In this document: piece after piece, positions 33,602 through 41,292 of the stretch | Numbering within the stretch: position 1 is the stretch's first letter | Layout: every line of letters starts with the position of its first letter | Assembly: GCA_050953085.1 (NCBI GenBank) | Contig: JBMNLX010000001.1 | Location: forward strand, 186,001-250,000 | Origin: UBA3946 sp002385755 | GTDB lineage: Bacteria; Bacillota_I; Bacilli_A; ML615J-28; CAG-698 | Length of the DNA stretch: 64,000 bases | Direction: 5' to 3' | Translations under genes and position numbers: made by a program | The notes under the pieces: generated by a model | Told to the model about the DNA's origin: nothing | Databases searched by the model: none | What the model saw: the letters and a program-made list of their open reading frames with translations, nothing else

Positions 33602-34401
33602 AAAGCATCCCTCTCCTCTTTCGCATACATCGCGCAGCGGGCGATCGCCTCGTCGAAATCAACGGCGTGAGCGTCAAATTCCGGACCGTCGACGCAGGCG
33701 AACTTCACCTCGCCGCCGACCGTGAGCCGGCAACCGCCGCACATCCCCGTGCCGTCAATCATGATCGGGTTCATGCTGACGACCGTTTTCTGCCCATGTT
33801 CCTTAGTCAACAGGGCGACGTTTTTCATCATCTGAAGCGGCCCGACGGCGTAAACTACGTCATACTTCCGCTCGCCGAGCAGCCGCGATAGCGGCGACGT
33901 TACGAACCCTTTTTCTCCCGCGCTCCCGTCGTCGGTCGCGAGAAAAAAGCGGCCGCTTAAGGATCGAAACTCATTCTCGAGAAAAACAAGCTCTTTTGTT
34001 CGGAATCCCAAAACAACGTCAAGCTCGGCGCCCGTTTCGTTAAGGGCGCGAGCCAAAGGATAACAAATCGCGGCTCCCAAGCCGCCGCCGACGACCGCGG
34101 CGCTCTTAATCCCCTCTAAATCACTCGCCTTTCCGAGCGGTCCGGCGAAATCAAGAATCGCTTCGCCCTCCTCAAGCCCCGCGAGACGGTGCGTCGTGCT
34201 CCCGACGGTTTGGAAAATAATCCGAACCGTTCCGGCGGCGCGGTCAAATCCCGCGATCGTGAGCGGAATCCGCTCGCCGCGCTCGTCGATTCGCAGGATT
34301 ATGAACTGACCGGGCAGCGCTTTTTTCGCGACCGCCGGGGCGGCGACTACCATTGAGAAAACAACGGGGTTTAATTGTTCCTTTTTTATAATTCGATACA
34401 T
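33580..34401 (-). CDS. nfnA: NfnA: FAD/[2Fe-2S] NAD-binding subunit of Nfn
   Basis: 273 residues. Ferredoxin-reductase-like: FAD domain (PGQFIILRIDERGERIPLTI), NAD-binding GGGLGAAICYPLARAL near 108 and a C-terminal [2Fe-2S] loop with DGTGMCGGCRLTV and KFACVDGPEF. Dihydroorotate dehydrogenase PyrK is a close relative; the neighbour NfnB and lack of pyrD argue for Nfn. Fourth-to-last in an operon that starts with a ROK kinase. Confidence 0.88.
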   Translation of the reverse strand: MYRIIKKEQLNPVVFSMVVAAPAVAKKALPGQFIILRIDERGERIPLTIAGFDRAAGTVRIIFQTVGSTTHRLAGLEEGEAILDFAGPLGKASDLEGIKSAAVVGGGLGAAICYPLARALNETGAELDVVLGFRTKELVFLENEFRSLSGRFFLATDDGSAGEKGFVTSPLSRLLGERKYDVVYAVGPLQMMKNVALLTKEHGQKTVVSMNPIMIDGTGMCGGCRLTVGGEVKFACVDGPEFDAHAVDFDEAIARCAMYAKEERDALCRLMKI

Positions 34402-34404
34402 AAC

Positions 34405-35019
34405 CTACCTTGGAATATAAAGATTTCCCGCGATTTCGCGGCCGAGGCTCGTCGCCTCGCCGTGACCGGGATAAACTGTCAGCGTCGGGTTTAAACTCCG
34501 GAGTTTTGAAAACGAATCAACAAGAGCGTTCGGGACCGAACCCGGAAGATCGGCGCGGCCGATCCCGTCTTTAAAAAGAGTGTCGCCGGTAAATAGCATG
34601 TCGGCGATCATAAAACAGACGGAACAATCGCTATGCCCCGGGGTCTCGATTACCCGGACCGGCGTCGAAAGGAGATCGATCTCGCTTCCATCGCCGATAA
34701 AACGCGCCCGTTCCTCGGGAACGGCGACCTTGATTTCAAACGGGAAAAGCGCCGAGCAGTTAAGCTCGGGGTTCCCCAGCTTCGGATAAGCGGCGCGGTG
34801 AAGATAGACGGCCGCGGCGCTCTTTTTAACGTAGGAATCGAGCGCGGCAATGTGGTCAAAATGTCCGTGCGTGATAAAAACGCCGAGCAAGGTTATCGCG
34901 CCGCCATCGGTCGCCTCGTCGTAATCGACAGAGGGGTCGATTACGATCCCCCGGCCGTTCTCGGCGACGAGATAACAGTTCGCCTTGATTAATTTAGCGC
35001 GGAATCTTTTAATTTGCAT
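34405..35019 (-). CDS. Metallo-beta-lactamase-fold hydrolase (glyoxalase II-like)
   Basis: 204 residues. The zinc motif THGHFDH near residue 50, the later metal ligands in ETPGHSDCS and LFTGDTLFKDGIGRADLPG, and the terminal PGHGE are all present. This is the YqgX/glyoxalase II-like group; hydrolysis of a thioester such as S-lactoyl-thiol is probable but unproven. In B. subtilis yqgX lies next to the ROK glucokinase region, as here. Its first 31 bases overlap the ROK gene. Confidence 0.88.
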   Translation of the reverse strand: MQIKRFRAKLIKANCYLVAENGRGIVIDPSVDYDEATDGGAITLLGVFITHGHFDHIAALDSYVKKSAAAVYLHRAAYPKLGNPELNCSALFPFEIKVAVPEERARFIGDGSEIDLLSTPVRVIETPGHSDCSVCFMIADMLFTGDTLFKDGIGRADLPGSVPNALVDSFSKLRSLNPTLTVYPGHGEATSLGREIAGNLYIPR

Positions 35020-35930
35020 ATTTTCTTCCTCGCTTCATACGCGCAGCCGTACATCCCGGCCGCGTTCCCCATTTCCGCAAGCGCGAACTTGGTATTGCGC
35101 ACGGAAAAAAAGGCGAGCTCGCGAAATCTTTTTTCGACTCGGTCAAGGAGAAACTTGCCCGCCTTGCTTACGCCGCCGCCCAAAACGATCACCTCGGGAT
35201 TGACGGTGTTGGTGATCGCCGCGAGCGCCGAGGCGAGTTTCTCGACCATATGATTCACGACTTCCAGGCAAACCTCGTCGCCCAGTTTGGCGTGATCAAA
35301 GATGTTCTTCGAGGTCACCTCGATTTCATTCAAGATTGTTTCCCGGCCGACGCGGAGTCGGTTCGCCGTTATCACGACGCCGGTCGCGCTCGCGTACTGC
35401 TCGATGCAATCATATAGCCCGCAAGTGCAGAGCCGGTCGTTGTGATAACCGACGCGGATATGGCCGATTTCCCCCGTCGACCCCGAGGCGCCCTCGACGA
35501 GCTCGTTATCGACGATAAGGCCGCCGCCAATCCCGGTCCCAAGCGTCATGAGAATAAAACTGCTGAAACCGGCGCCGCCGCCGTAAGCCCACTCGCCAAC
35601 CGCCGCGGCGTTGGCGTCGTTTAACACCCTGATAACGACCCCGGGGAAAAACTTCCCCAGTTCTTCCTCGACATTAAACTCCTTCCAGCCGAGATTTTGC
35701 GCGCCGAGAACGACGCCGCCGACGACCGGACCGGGAACGCCGATGCCGATTCCGGCGATTTCGTCCCCGCCCCGCATCTCGCGGACGACGCGGGCGACGT
35801 CACCGAGAATGTTGGCTCCGACGTCGCTTTTATCGGTTTTGATCCGCCGGCTTTCCGCCAGCTCGTCGCCGTAAAATTTGCCGATTTTGATATTGGTCCC
35901 GCCAATATCGATTCCAAATACGCACTCCAT
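34989..35930 (-). CDS. ROK family sugar kinase (probable glucokinase)
   Basis: 313 residues. ATP/phosphate motif FGIDIGGTNIKIGKF at the start, catalytic region VLNDANAAAVGEWAYGGG near 103, GTGIGGGLIVDNELVEGASG near 133 and the ROK zinc motif CTCGLYDCIEQYAS near 170. Closest to Bacillota glucokinase GlcK; the substrate cannot be fixed by eye. First gene of the operon with the hydrolase and nfnAB, behind a good promoter. Confidence 0.88.
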   Translation of the reverse strand: MECVFGIDIGGTNIKIGKFYGDELAESRRIKTDKSDVGANILGDVARVVREMRGGDEIAGIGIGVPGPVVGGVVLGAQNLGWKEFNVEEELGKFFPGVVIRVLNDANAAAVGEWAYGGGAGFSSFILMTLGTGIGGGLIVDNELVEGASGSTGEIGHIRVGYHNDRLCTCGLYDCIEQYASATGVVITANRLRVGRETILNEIEVTSKNIFDHAKLGDEVCLEVVNHMVEKLASALAAITNTVNPEVIVLGGGVSKAGKFLLDRVEKRFRELAFFSVRNTKFALAEMGNAAGMYGCAYEARKKICKLKDSALN

Positions 35931-35985
35931 ATGTTGTTCCTCCGGATATTTTCTTATCTTCGCGAATAATCTTTTCTACCGTTTC

Positions 35986-36014
35986 ATTATACCATAGGCG
36001 CGAAAAAAAGTTAA
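35986..36014 (-). promoter_or_regulatory. Sigma-A type promoter of the ROK-MBL-nfnAB operon
   Basis: TTAACT (36009-36014), 17-base spacer and TATAAT (35986-35991) on the minus strand, about 55 bases before the ROK start. Confidence 0.75.
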
Positions 36015-36022
36015 GTGCGGAA

Positions 36023-36048
36023 AAAGAAAAAAAACCCGGCAAACGGGT
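36023..36048 (-). terminator. Terminator after the ylmC-like gene
   Basis: ACCCG and CGGGT with a 5-base loop, followed by an eight-base T-run on the minus strand. It lies 28 bases after the ylmC stop. Confidence 0.75.
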
Positions 36049-36075
36049 CGTATATTTCGAATAGAATTAAAAAAA

Positions 36076-36318
36076 TTATTTTAAAAAATTACTGTAATTG
36101 ACGATGATTACTTCCCCGCCGATCTTGACGATTTGGTTCCACGGTATGACGATATTGTTTCCGCCGGTGAAAAAATTCACGAGCCGCGTGTTGCTTTGCA
36201 CGATAATGGCGGCGATTTTGCCGGTGGTTATATCGATTTCCATATTGGCGATGCGGCCCATTTTCGTCCCGTCAACAACGTTGATCACGTCTTTGGACTG
36301 GAGCTCCCCCAAAAGCAT
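36076..36318 (-). CDS. YlmC/YmxH family sporulation protein (PRC-barrel)
   Basis: 80 residues forming one PRC-barrel: LLGELQSKDVINVVDGTKMGRI, then IDITTGKIAAIIVQ and IPWNQIVKIGGEVIIV. This is the YlmC/YmxH family, found almost only in spore formers and annotated as sporulation-linked; the mechanism is unknown. The ATG follows GGTGAGG. A promoter resembling the sigma-E consensus lies upstream. Confidence 0.9.
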   Translation of the reverse strand: MLLGELQSKDVINVVDGTKMGRIANMEIDITTGKIAAIIVQSNTRLVNFFTGGNNIVIPWNQIVKIGGEVIIVNYSNFLK

Positions 36319-36335
36319 GAATCCTCACCTACAGC

Positions 36336-36365
36336 ATTATATGACGATTGTCGGCGATTATATAC
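36336..36365 (-). promoter_or_regulatory. Sigma-E-like promoter of ylmC
   Basis: Minus strand GTATATA (36359-36365) and CATATAAT (36336-36343) with a 15-base gap. The -10 matches 7 of 8 positions of the sporulation sigma-E form CATACAAT, and the -35 contains ATA as expected. TATAAT inside it also allows sigma-A, but its matching -35 (TATATA) is poor. Confidence 0.45.
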
Positions 36366-36366
36366 T

Positions 36367-36531
36367 TTATTTTGCGTTTTTCAGCCGCTCGAGCAATAAC
36401 TCGTAGGCGATTTCCAAGTCTTTTTTCTTTTTCGTCGGCCGCCGGCGAACGCGGGCGCGGAACGCTTGGGGAAAGATATAAAAACGGTATATATTATCTT
36501 TGTTTCGGATAAAGTAGTAATTTTTCATCAT
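36367..36531 (-). CDS. Hypothetical 54-residue basic protein
   Basis: A short ORF between ylmC and rsfS: MMKNYYFIRNKDNIYRFYIF, then a basic patch (ARVRRRPTKKKKD) and an amphipathic helix (IAYELLLERLKNA). It is in the same direction as its neighbours, codon use is ordinary, and the amino-acid mix looks protein-like. No clear ribosome-binding site is visible: the start sits at the foot of a hairpin (CATGCC...GGCATG, 36529-36558). I do not recognise it. Confidence 0.5.
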   Translation of the reverse strand: MMKNYYFIRNKDNIYRFYIFPQAFRARVRRRPTKKKKDLEIAYELLLERLKNAK

Positions 36532-36565
36532 GCCATCGGGATTATTTTACCCGGCATGAAAGTTT

Positions 36566-36907
36566 TTATAATAAATTATCGGCGTCGATTTGAGGCAAAT
36601 CCTTCCACAACTTATCTAGATCGTATTTTTCCCGTTCTTCCTGAAGAAAAATATTTAATAGGACGGAATCGGCGTCGACCAGCGCCCAATAACCGCCGCT
36701 CAAACCCTCGACGCCGCGGATCTCGTATCGCTTCTCGTCGCCGTCCTTTTTGACCCGCTCGACCGTGGTCCTGAGTTGACGGCCGGAGCTGGCCGTGGCG
36801 ACGATCACGTAATCGAAAAACGGGGTGAGCGATTTCGTCTCGTAAATCTTGATGTTTTTTACCTTTGCCTCGTCAATGCAACGAACGATGTTTTTTAGTA
36901 GTTCCAT
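36566..36907 (-). CDS. rsfS: Ribosomal silencing factor RsfS
   Basis: 113 residues, normal length. It binds L14 and blocks subunit joining in starvation. Motifs: DYVIVATASSGRQLRTTVERV near 32 and GYWALVDADSVLLNIFLQEEREKYDLDKLW near 72. ATG behind GGAGG, overlapping the yqeK end by 13 bases. Same order as yqeK-yqeL in B. subtilis. Confidence 0.95.
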   Translation of the reverse strand: MELLKNIVRCIDEAKVKNIKIYETKSLTPFFDYVIVATASSGRQLRTTVERVKKDGDEKRYEIRGVEGLSGGYWALVDADSVLLNIFLQEEREKYDLDKLWKDLPQIDADNLL

Positions 36908-37482
36908 TTTACCTCCGCGTATTTATTATACAAGTCAATCTGTTCCCGGGAATAGTCATTCAAATCCTTCATCTTTTTCTTGATTTTCAGGGCGATCGCC
37001 TTCCGAAAATCATGCCGGGCGGCTTCGCGCGCTTCTTTCGCGTAATCCTCAAGTCGGGTGTCGTCAATAAAATCAGCGAGAAAGACGATTTCCGCCGTAA
37101 GATCCATCTCCAGGCTCCCGGTCGTGTGCCAGCGGACGGCGCCCGCGATCACGGGATCGTCGACGCCCAGTTCTTCCGCCAAAACGAAAGGTCCGAGGAG
37201 GGCGTGCCATGTCTTCGGTGAGATTTTTATGATTTCGTCATAGACCCCGTGTTTCCGGGCGAGCCCAAGGAAACGCTCTTCCTTTTCAAATTTCGCGTAA
37301 TCATGAAGCGCGGCGGCGATGAGCGTCTTTTCCCTGTCGACGGGAAGGGAAAAACGGTCGATCAACTCCTCGCTCTTCTTTACGACCGCGAGCGAATGCA
37401 AATAACGGTGAAGAATTTCCCGATTCCCGCTTTGCAAGTATTTATGCCATAAAAGCGTTTTGTATTCTTCCAGCGTTTTCAT
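36895..37482 (-). CDS. yqeK: YqeK-type HD hydrolase (diadenosine tetraphosphatase)
   Basis: 195 residues from ATG 37482 (GAGG upstream; a TTG at 37494 is less likely). HD domain: HRYLHSLAVV near 25, ALHDYAKF near 57 and WHTTGS near 118. YqeK hydrolyses Ap4A to ADP. Normally nadD precedes it; here yqeH does, so nadD, yqeI and aroE are absent from the cluster. Confidence 0.92.
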   Translation of the reverse strand: MKTLEEYKTLLWHKYLQSGNREILHRYLHSLAVVKKSEELIDRFSLPVDREKTLIAAALHDYAKFEKEERFLGLARKHGVYDEIIKISPKTWHALLGPFVLAEELGVDDPVIAGAVRWHTTGSLEMDLTAEIVFLADFIDDTRLEDYAKEAREAARHDFRKAIALKIKKKMKDLNDYSREQIDLYNKYAEVKWNY

Positions 37483-37490
37483 ATCCAACC

Positions 37491-38588
37491 TCAAATAATC
37501 GCTTTCCGGATTCCGACTTTGATTTTTTCAAAGCAATAAACCTCGACCCGGCCGGCGCCGGCCAGGGTCACGAACCCGATCCCGCTTATGGTAATGTCGA
37601 CCTTTTCCGGTCCGAAAGTAAAATCATAGCGGGCGAATTTCCCCAGCCTTTCGCGCTCCGCGGGATTGGGGATTTTTAAAATATCGTCGCGATGGCGCTC
37701 GTAAAACTCCCCGGTGTTTTCAAGCCGCGTCCGGTGAACAGGCAAGGCGTTCGCGGCGTAAACAACAAAGGACGAGCGGCTCCCGGAGATGAATTTTAAA
37801 AATCCGAAACCGGCGATAAAGAGCGTCTGTCCCGGGTCGAGCTGATAAACGCGCGGGCGGATCGGCTTTTTCGAGACGAGTTTCTTTTGGTTCGCGTAAT
37901 CGAGATAATTAGTCGCCTGCCGGGCGTTTATGATCCCCGGCATGTCGATAAGCGAGAGATCCGGCGCGAGCGGCGCCTCAATAAAATCAAGGGTCGTGCC
38001 GATATAGCCGCTCACGGTAATTTCCCCCGGCGTTTTTTTAGCGCGTCCGACGAGCGCGTTTATTAGCGTCGATTTCCCGACGTTGGTCATCCCGAAAAAA
38101 TACGCTTCCCGCCCCGTTTGTCGGGACTTAATCGCGGCCAAAAGCGCGTCGATATCCTCCCGGTCGCGGGCGGAGATAACGAGCGCGTCCGCCGCGTCAA
38201 TGCCTTTTTCTTCGAAAAAAGCGCGGACGTATGCCAGGATTTTTCCCCGCTTTACCGACGGTAAGAACAAATCGAATTTATTGGCGACGAATAACTTCGG
38301 GTTGTCCGGAAAATAATCGTTTATCTCGGGGACATACGTTCCCTCGAGGTCGAAAACGTCGACGACGTTGACGACGAGAGCCTTGCTTTCCGCGACCGCG
38401 GCGATAAATTCCCGCATGTCCAAATCTTCCGCCCCGATTGGAAGCGGGCGGTTATAATGAATGATATTATAGCATCGCTCGCAATAAAAACTATCTTCCC
38501 GCCGTTTCAAAACGTCTGCGCGAACATACCCGCGGCTCCCGGGGTTCGTCGTCTGGACGGGAGCCCCGCAACCCCGACATTTACTCAT
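37491..38588 (-). CDS. yqeH: Ribosome biogenesis GTPase YqeH
   Basis: 365 residues. Zinc finger CRGCG...CERC at the start, then a circularly permuted GTPase: G4 ANKFDLF near 103 comes before G1 GMTNVGKST near 167 and G3 DMPG near 217. YqeH is needed for 30S assembly. Overlaps yqeG by 8 bases. Confidence 0.95.
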   Translation of the reverse strand: MSKCRGCGAPVQTTNPGSRGYVRADVLKRREDSFYCERCYNIIHYNRPLPIGAEDLDMREFIAAVAESKALVVNVVDVFDLEGTYVPEINDYFPDNPKLFVANKFDLFLPSVKRGKILAYVRAFFEEKGIDAADALVISARDREDIDALLAAIKSRQTGREAYFFGMTNVGKSTLINALVGRAKKTPGEITVSGYIGTTLDFIEAPLAPDLSLIDMPGIINARQATNYLDYANQKKLVSKKPIRPRVYQLDPGQTLFIAGFGFLKFISGSRSSFVVYAANALPVHRTRLENTGEFYERHRDDILKIPNPAERERLGKFARYDFTFGPEKVDITISGIGFVTLAGAGRVEVYCFEKIKVGIRKAII

Positions 38589-39126
38589 CCCAAACCCCGA
38601 ATTTCCGGTAAACCTCGGGATAATGCTTCTTTATTTTCCGGAGAGCGTAGTTTTCGATTTTCCGGTTCAGCCGCGTGTACCACTTTTCCGTCCGGACGGC
38701 GATCGGTTTCACGAGATAGGCGTCGATTCCGAACCGGTTCGATCCCAAAATATCGGTGACGAGTTGGTCGCCGATCGAGACGATCGCGTCTTTCCCGAAA
38801 GGTTTTACGAGTTTAAGCGCTTTGCGGTAACCGCGCTTAAAAGGCTTCAGCGCGTTTTCAATATAACGCGAGCCCGTGGCCCGCGCGAATGTTTCCACCC
38901 GTTTTTTATGGTTGTTGGAAATAAATATTATTTCAAACCCGATTTCCTTGATCCGTTTAAAAAGCGCCATAAGTTTTTCGCCCGGCTCGCTTTCGGCGTA
39001 AGAAACCAAGGTATTGTCGATATCCATTAGTATTATTCGCTTGCCCGCCTCATATAATTTATTGTAATCGATGTCGAAAACTGTCTTATAAACTTCTTTG
39101 GGCAATAAATTCTTCAACTTAAACAA
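38581..39126 (-). CDS. yqeG: YqeG family HAD-type phosphatase
   Basis: 181 residues from a TTG start with GGAGG upstream. HAD motif I LMDIDNTLV near 35, motif II FISNNHKKR near 70, K at about 101 and motif IV IGDQLVTDILGSNR near 117. Start LKNLLPKEVYKTV is typical of YqeG. Substrate unknown; always next to yqeH. Confidence 0.92.
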   Translation of the reverse strand: MFKLKNLLPKEVYKTVFDIDYNKLYEAGKRIILMDIDNTLVSYAESEPGEKLMALFKRIKEIGFEIIFISNNHKKRVETFARATGSRYIENALKPFKRGYRKALKLVKPFGKDAIVSIGDQLVTDILGSNRFGIDAYLVKPIAVRTEKWYTRLNRKIENYALRKIKKHYPEVYRKFGVWDE

Positions 39127-39150
39127 ATCAGCCTAAACCTCCGTAAAACA

Positions 39151-39179
39151 ATTATATCAAAAACGACGTGAAAAGTAAA
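39151..39179 (-). promoter_or_regulatory. Sigma-A type promoter of the yqeG-yqeH-yqeK-rsfS operon
   Basis: TTTACT (39174-39179), 17 bases, TATAAT (39151-39156) on the minus strand, 25 bases before the yqeG start. Confidence 0.7.
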
Positions 39180-39196
39180 AGCGAAAAGGTGAAAAA

Positions 39197-39868
39197 ATGA
39201 TTGATTTATTAAGTTTGTTATTGTTACCGATATTGGGCGCGATCGGCTCGCAAAGTTTCCCGGAAGTATTATCCCCGGAAGACGAAGAAAAATATCTCAA
39301 ACTTTGGGAACAAGGCGACGAGGAAGCGCGCAATATCTTAATCGAGCATAACCTGAGGCTTGTCGCGCATATCGTCAAGAAATTTGAAAACACCAGGGAA
39401 GACAAGGACGACTTGCTTTCCATCGGCGCTTTTGGCCTGATTAAGGCCGTCGATTCCTACAATTTTAATTCTTCCACGAAACTCGCGACTTATGCCGCGC
39501 GGTGTATCGAAAATGAAATTTTAATGTTTTTGCGCAGTTCCAAGCGGAAAAGACAGGACACCTGGCTTTACTCGACGATCGGCTCCGACAAGGAAGGAAA
39601 CGAGATTAGGCTTTGCGATGTAATCGAGGACCCCGGGAAATCCGCTTTCGAAAAACTCGTTCTCGAGGAAAAGATCGCGACGATCAAGGAAGCGCTAAAG
39701 ATCCTCACTCCCCGCGAGCTCGACATTATTTCCCGGCGTTTCGGCCTAAACGGCCGGGAAATCGAGACGCAGCGGGAAATCGCCCGGAGCTTGAAAATCT
39801 CGCGCAGTTACGTCTCGCGGATTGAAAAGCGGGCCCTGACGAAACTTTACCTGAAAATCAAAAAATAA
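39197..39868 (+). CDS. sigK: RNA polymerase sporulation sigma factor, pro-sigma-K type
   Basis: 223 residues. A hydrophobic leader (MIDLLSLLLLPILGAIGSQS) resembles the pro-sequence of pro-sigma-K, which SpoIVFB removes. Region 2: NLRLVAHIVKKFENT...IGAFGLIKAVDSY and TYAARCIENEILMFLR. Region 4: LTPRELDIISRRFGLNG...TQREIARSLKISRSYVSRIEKRAL. It runs the late mother-cell programme. The gene is intact and not split by a skin element. ATG behind AGGTGA. SigE has a similar domain but a different pro-sequence, so SigK is favoured; spoIVFAB is also in this window. Confidence 0.88.
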   Translation: MIDLLSLLLLPILGAIGSQSFPEVLSPEDEEKYLKLWEQGDEEARNILIEHNLRLVAHIVKKFENTREDKDDLLSIGAFGLIKAVDSYNFNSSTKLATYAARCIENEILMFLRSSKRKRQDTWLYSTIGSDKEGNEIRLCDVIEDPGKSAFEKLVLEEKIATIKEALKILTPRELDIISRRFGLNGREIETQREIARSLKISRSYVSRIEKRALTKLYLKIKK

Positions 39869-39890
39869 GCGGCTTCGACCGCCTATTTTT
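39864..39890. terminator. Weak hairpin between sigK and the FRG gene
   Basis: GCGG / CCGC with extra A-T pairs and T-runs on both strands (TATTTTT, TTATTTTTT), placed between two convergent stop codons. Confidence 0.5.
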
Positions 39891-40956
39891 ATGACCCGGC
39901 GCATATCCCGTCGATAACGCGCGCCGCCCTAACGAAAGCGTCGTCCGCCGGCAGGTCTTGATAATACCGGCAATATCCCGCGAGCTCGCCGAAAACGAAA
40001 TAGAAAAGGTCCTCTTCCGCAAGTTTTTGATATATTGCCGGGACCCGCGGTAAAAGCGTCGATTCAAAGAATCGCCTTCCGCCCGCGCCCGAAAACTCGC
40101 GTTCCAAATAACCGCCGAATAACTCGGCGCTCTTTTCGGGACTTGAAACAAGAAAATAAACGTCGCGGTACATTCGCGAAAGTTCGATGCTTCTCGTCGC
40201 GTCGGGGAAAAGCCGAACGAAATTAATCGCCGGCGTTCGCCGGGAAAGTTCGTAAAGCGCCGGCAGTTTTTCATCGCTTTTTACGACGACTTTTTCAAGC
40301 CGGTCTAGCGCGCCGTGATTTATTTCGTCGCGCAGGACGAGCCGGCCCCTTTTTCGCTCGATTTTATTCCCGAGCAGGATAAACCCGGCTTCCTGCCGCT
40401 GATAGCGGATGTTTATCGCTTCCTGCGTCCCGAAAACCTTCTCGTAATCAAGGATAACGGGATCGGATATCGTCCAGTGCTGAATATATCCGGCGGGGAT
40501 TTTGTCTCGCCGGGCAAAATATGCGCTTAAATCCGCTCCGGACTCGATAAATTCGACGCCGGTAAAAAGCAGGTGAATCTTCCGCTTAACGGAATAAGCC
40601 CACTCGCTTTGCACGGGTATAAACCCGGCGTCTTCTTTAATGACATGGATATAACCGTCCTCGTCGAAATGCGAAGCGCAAGCAAAATACCGGGCGACGC
40701 CCTTGTTTCGCGTGACGTCGATCAACCGCGTCCTAAAACCGTAGTGCTGCAGGGTCGCGAGCGCCTTGACGCAATCCCGTTCGTCCCCGCCGTAGTCGCG
40801 CGGGCGAGCGATATGAAGGATCTCTTCGAGATTCTCGACGCTATCCCGGTAATAACGGCTCTCCGCCGCAAGCGGAACGCGGCCGATCTCTTCGCGCGTC
40901 AAAGCCGGGCGGATATTTTTGTATTTGCGCGGCTCGCCGCGGTAATAAATTTCCAT
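39889..40956 (-). CDS. FRG-domain protein
   Basis: 355 residues. The N-terminus holds the FRG signature: YYRGEPRKYKNI near 5 and LATLQHYGFRTRLIDVTRNKGVARYFAC near 87 (compare AQHYG.PTRLLDWT...ALYFA). The rest is unassigned helical sequence. FRG domains are found in anti-phage and toxin contexts but the reaction is not established. It is the last gene of an operon with two ABC half-exporters and a small membrane protein; a link between transport and this domain is not one I recognise. Confidence 0.85.
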   Translation of the reverse strand: MEIYYRGEPRKYKNIRPALTREEIGRVPLAAESRYYRDSVENLEEILHIARPRDYGGDERDCVKALATLQHYGFRTRLIDVTRNKGVARYFACASHFDEDGYIHVIKEDAGFIPVQSEWAYSVKRKIHLLFTGVEFIESGADLSAYFARRDKIPAGYIQHWTISDPVILDYEKVFGTQEAINIRYQRQEAGFILLGNKIERKRGRLVLRDEINHGALDRLEKVVVKSDEKLPALYELSRRTPAINFVRLFPDATRSIELSRMYRDVYFLVSSPEKSAELFGGYLEREFSGAGGRRFFESTLLPRVPAIYQKLAEEDLFYFVFGELAGYCRYYQDLPADDAFVRAARVIDGICAGS

Positions 40957-40978
40957 AACAAACCTCCGATCTTTTTCC

Positions 40979-41260
40979 CTACAACAAACTCAATACCATC
41001 AACATAGACAATATCAAGAGCAGGACTGTGTTGTAAAGAAAGAAGTTAGCCAGTTTTCGGTTATCTTTGCGGATAATCACGGAACAAAGCAAATTGATCG
41101 CCGTCATCACGAACATAAAGATCGTCGTCGCCATCGCGGCCGACAAAATCTTGACCAACTGCAAGACGATAATGACGACGAGAGCCGCGGCGGCGGCGCC
41201 GAAGATAACGAGAATCAGTTTTTCCTCGCCGTTGGCTTTATTTTGTTTTTCTTTCGTCAT
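40979..41260 (-). CDS. Small membrane protein in the ABC/FRG operon
   Basis: 93 residues with a charged N-terminus (MTKEKQNKANGEEK) and three hydrophobic segments (about 15-37, 42-60 and 71-93). No family recognised. Lies 32 bases after the ABC gene and 22 bases before the FRG gene, all in the same direction. Confidence 0.7.
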   Translation of the reverse strand: MTKEKQNKANGEEKLILVIFGAAAAALVVIIVLQLVKILSAAMATTIFMFVMTAINLLCSVIIRKDNRKLANFFLYNTVLLLILSMLMVLSLL

Positions 41261-41292
41261 TCGCTCCTTTTTCTGTTCTAACGCGTGTTTCT

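Noticed and set aside
39197..39868. SigE or SigG instead of SigK
   Set aside because: The short hydrophobic pro-sequence without a sigma-E type cleavage region, and the presence of spoIVFA/spoIVFB, favour SigK; this remains a judgement by eye.
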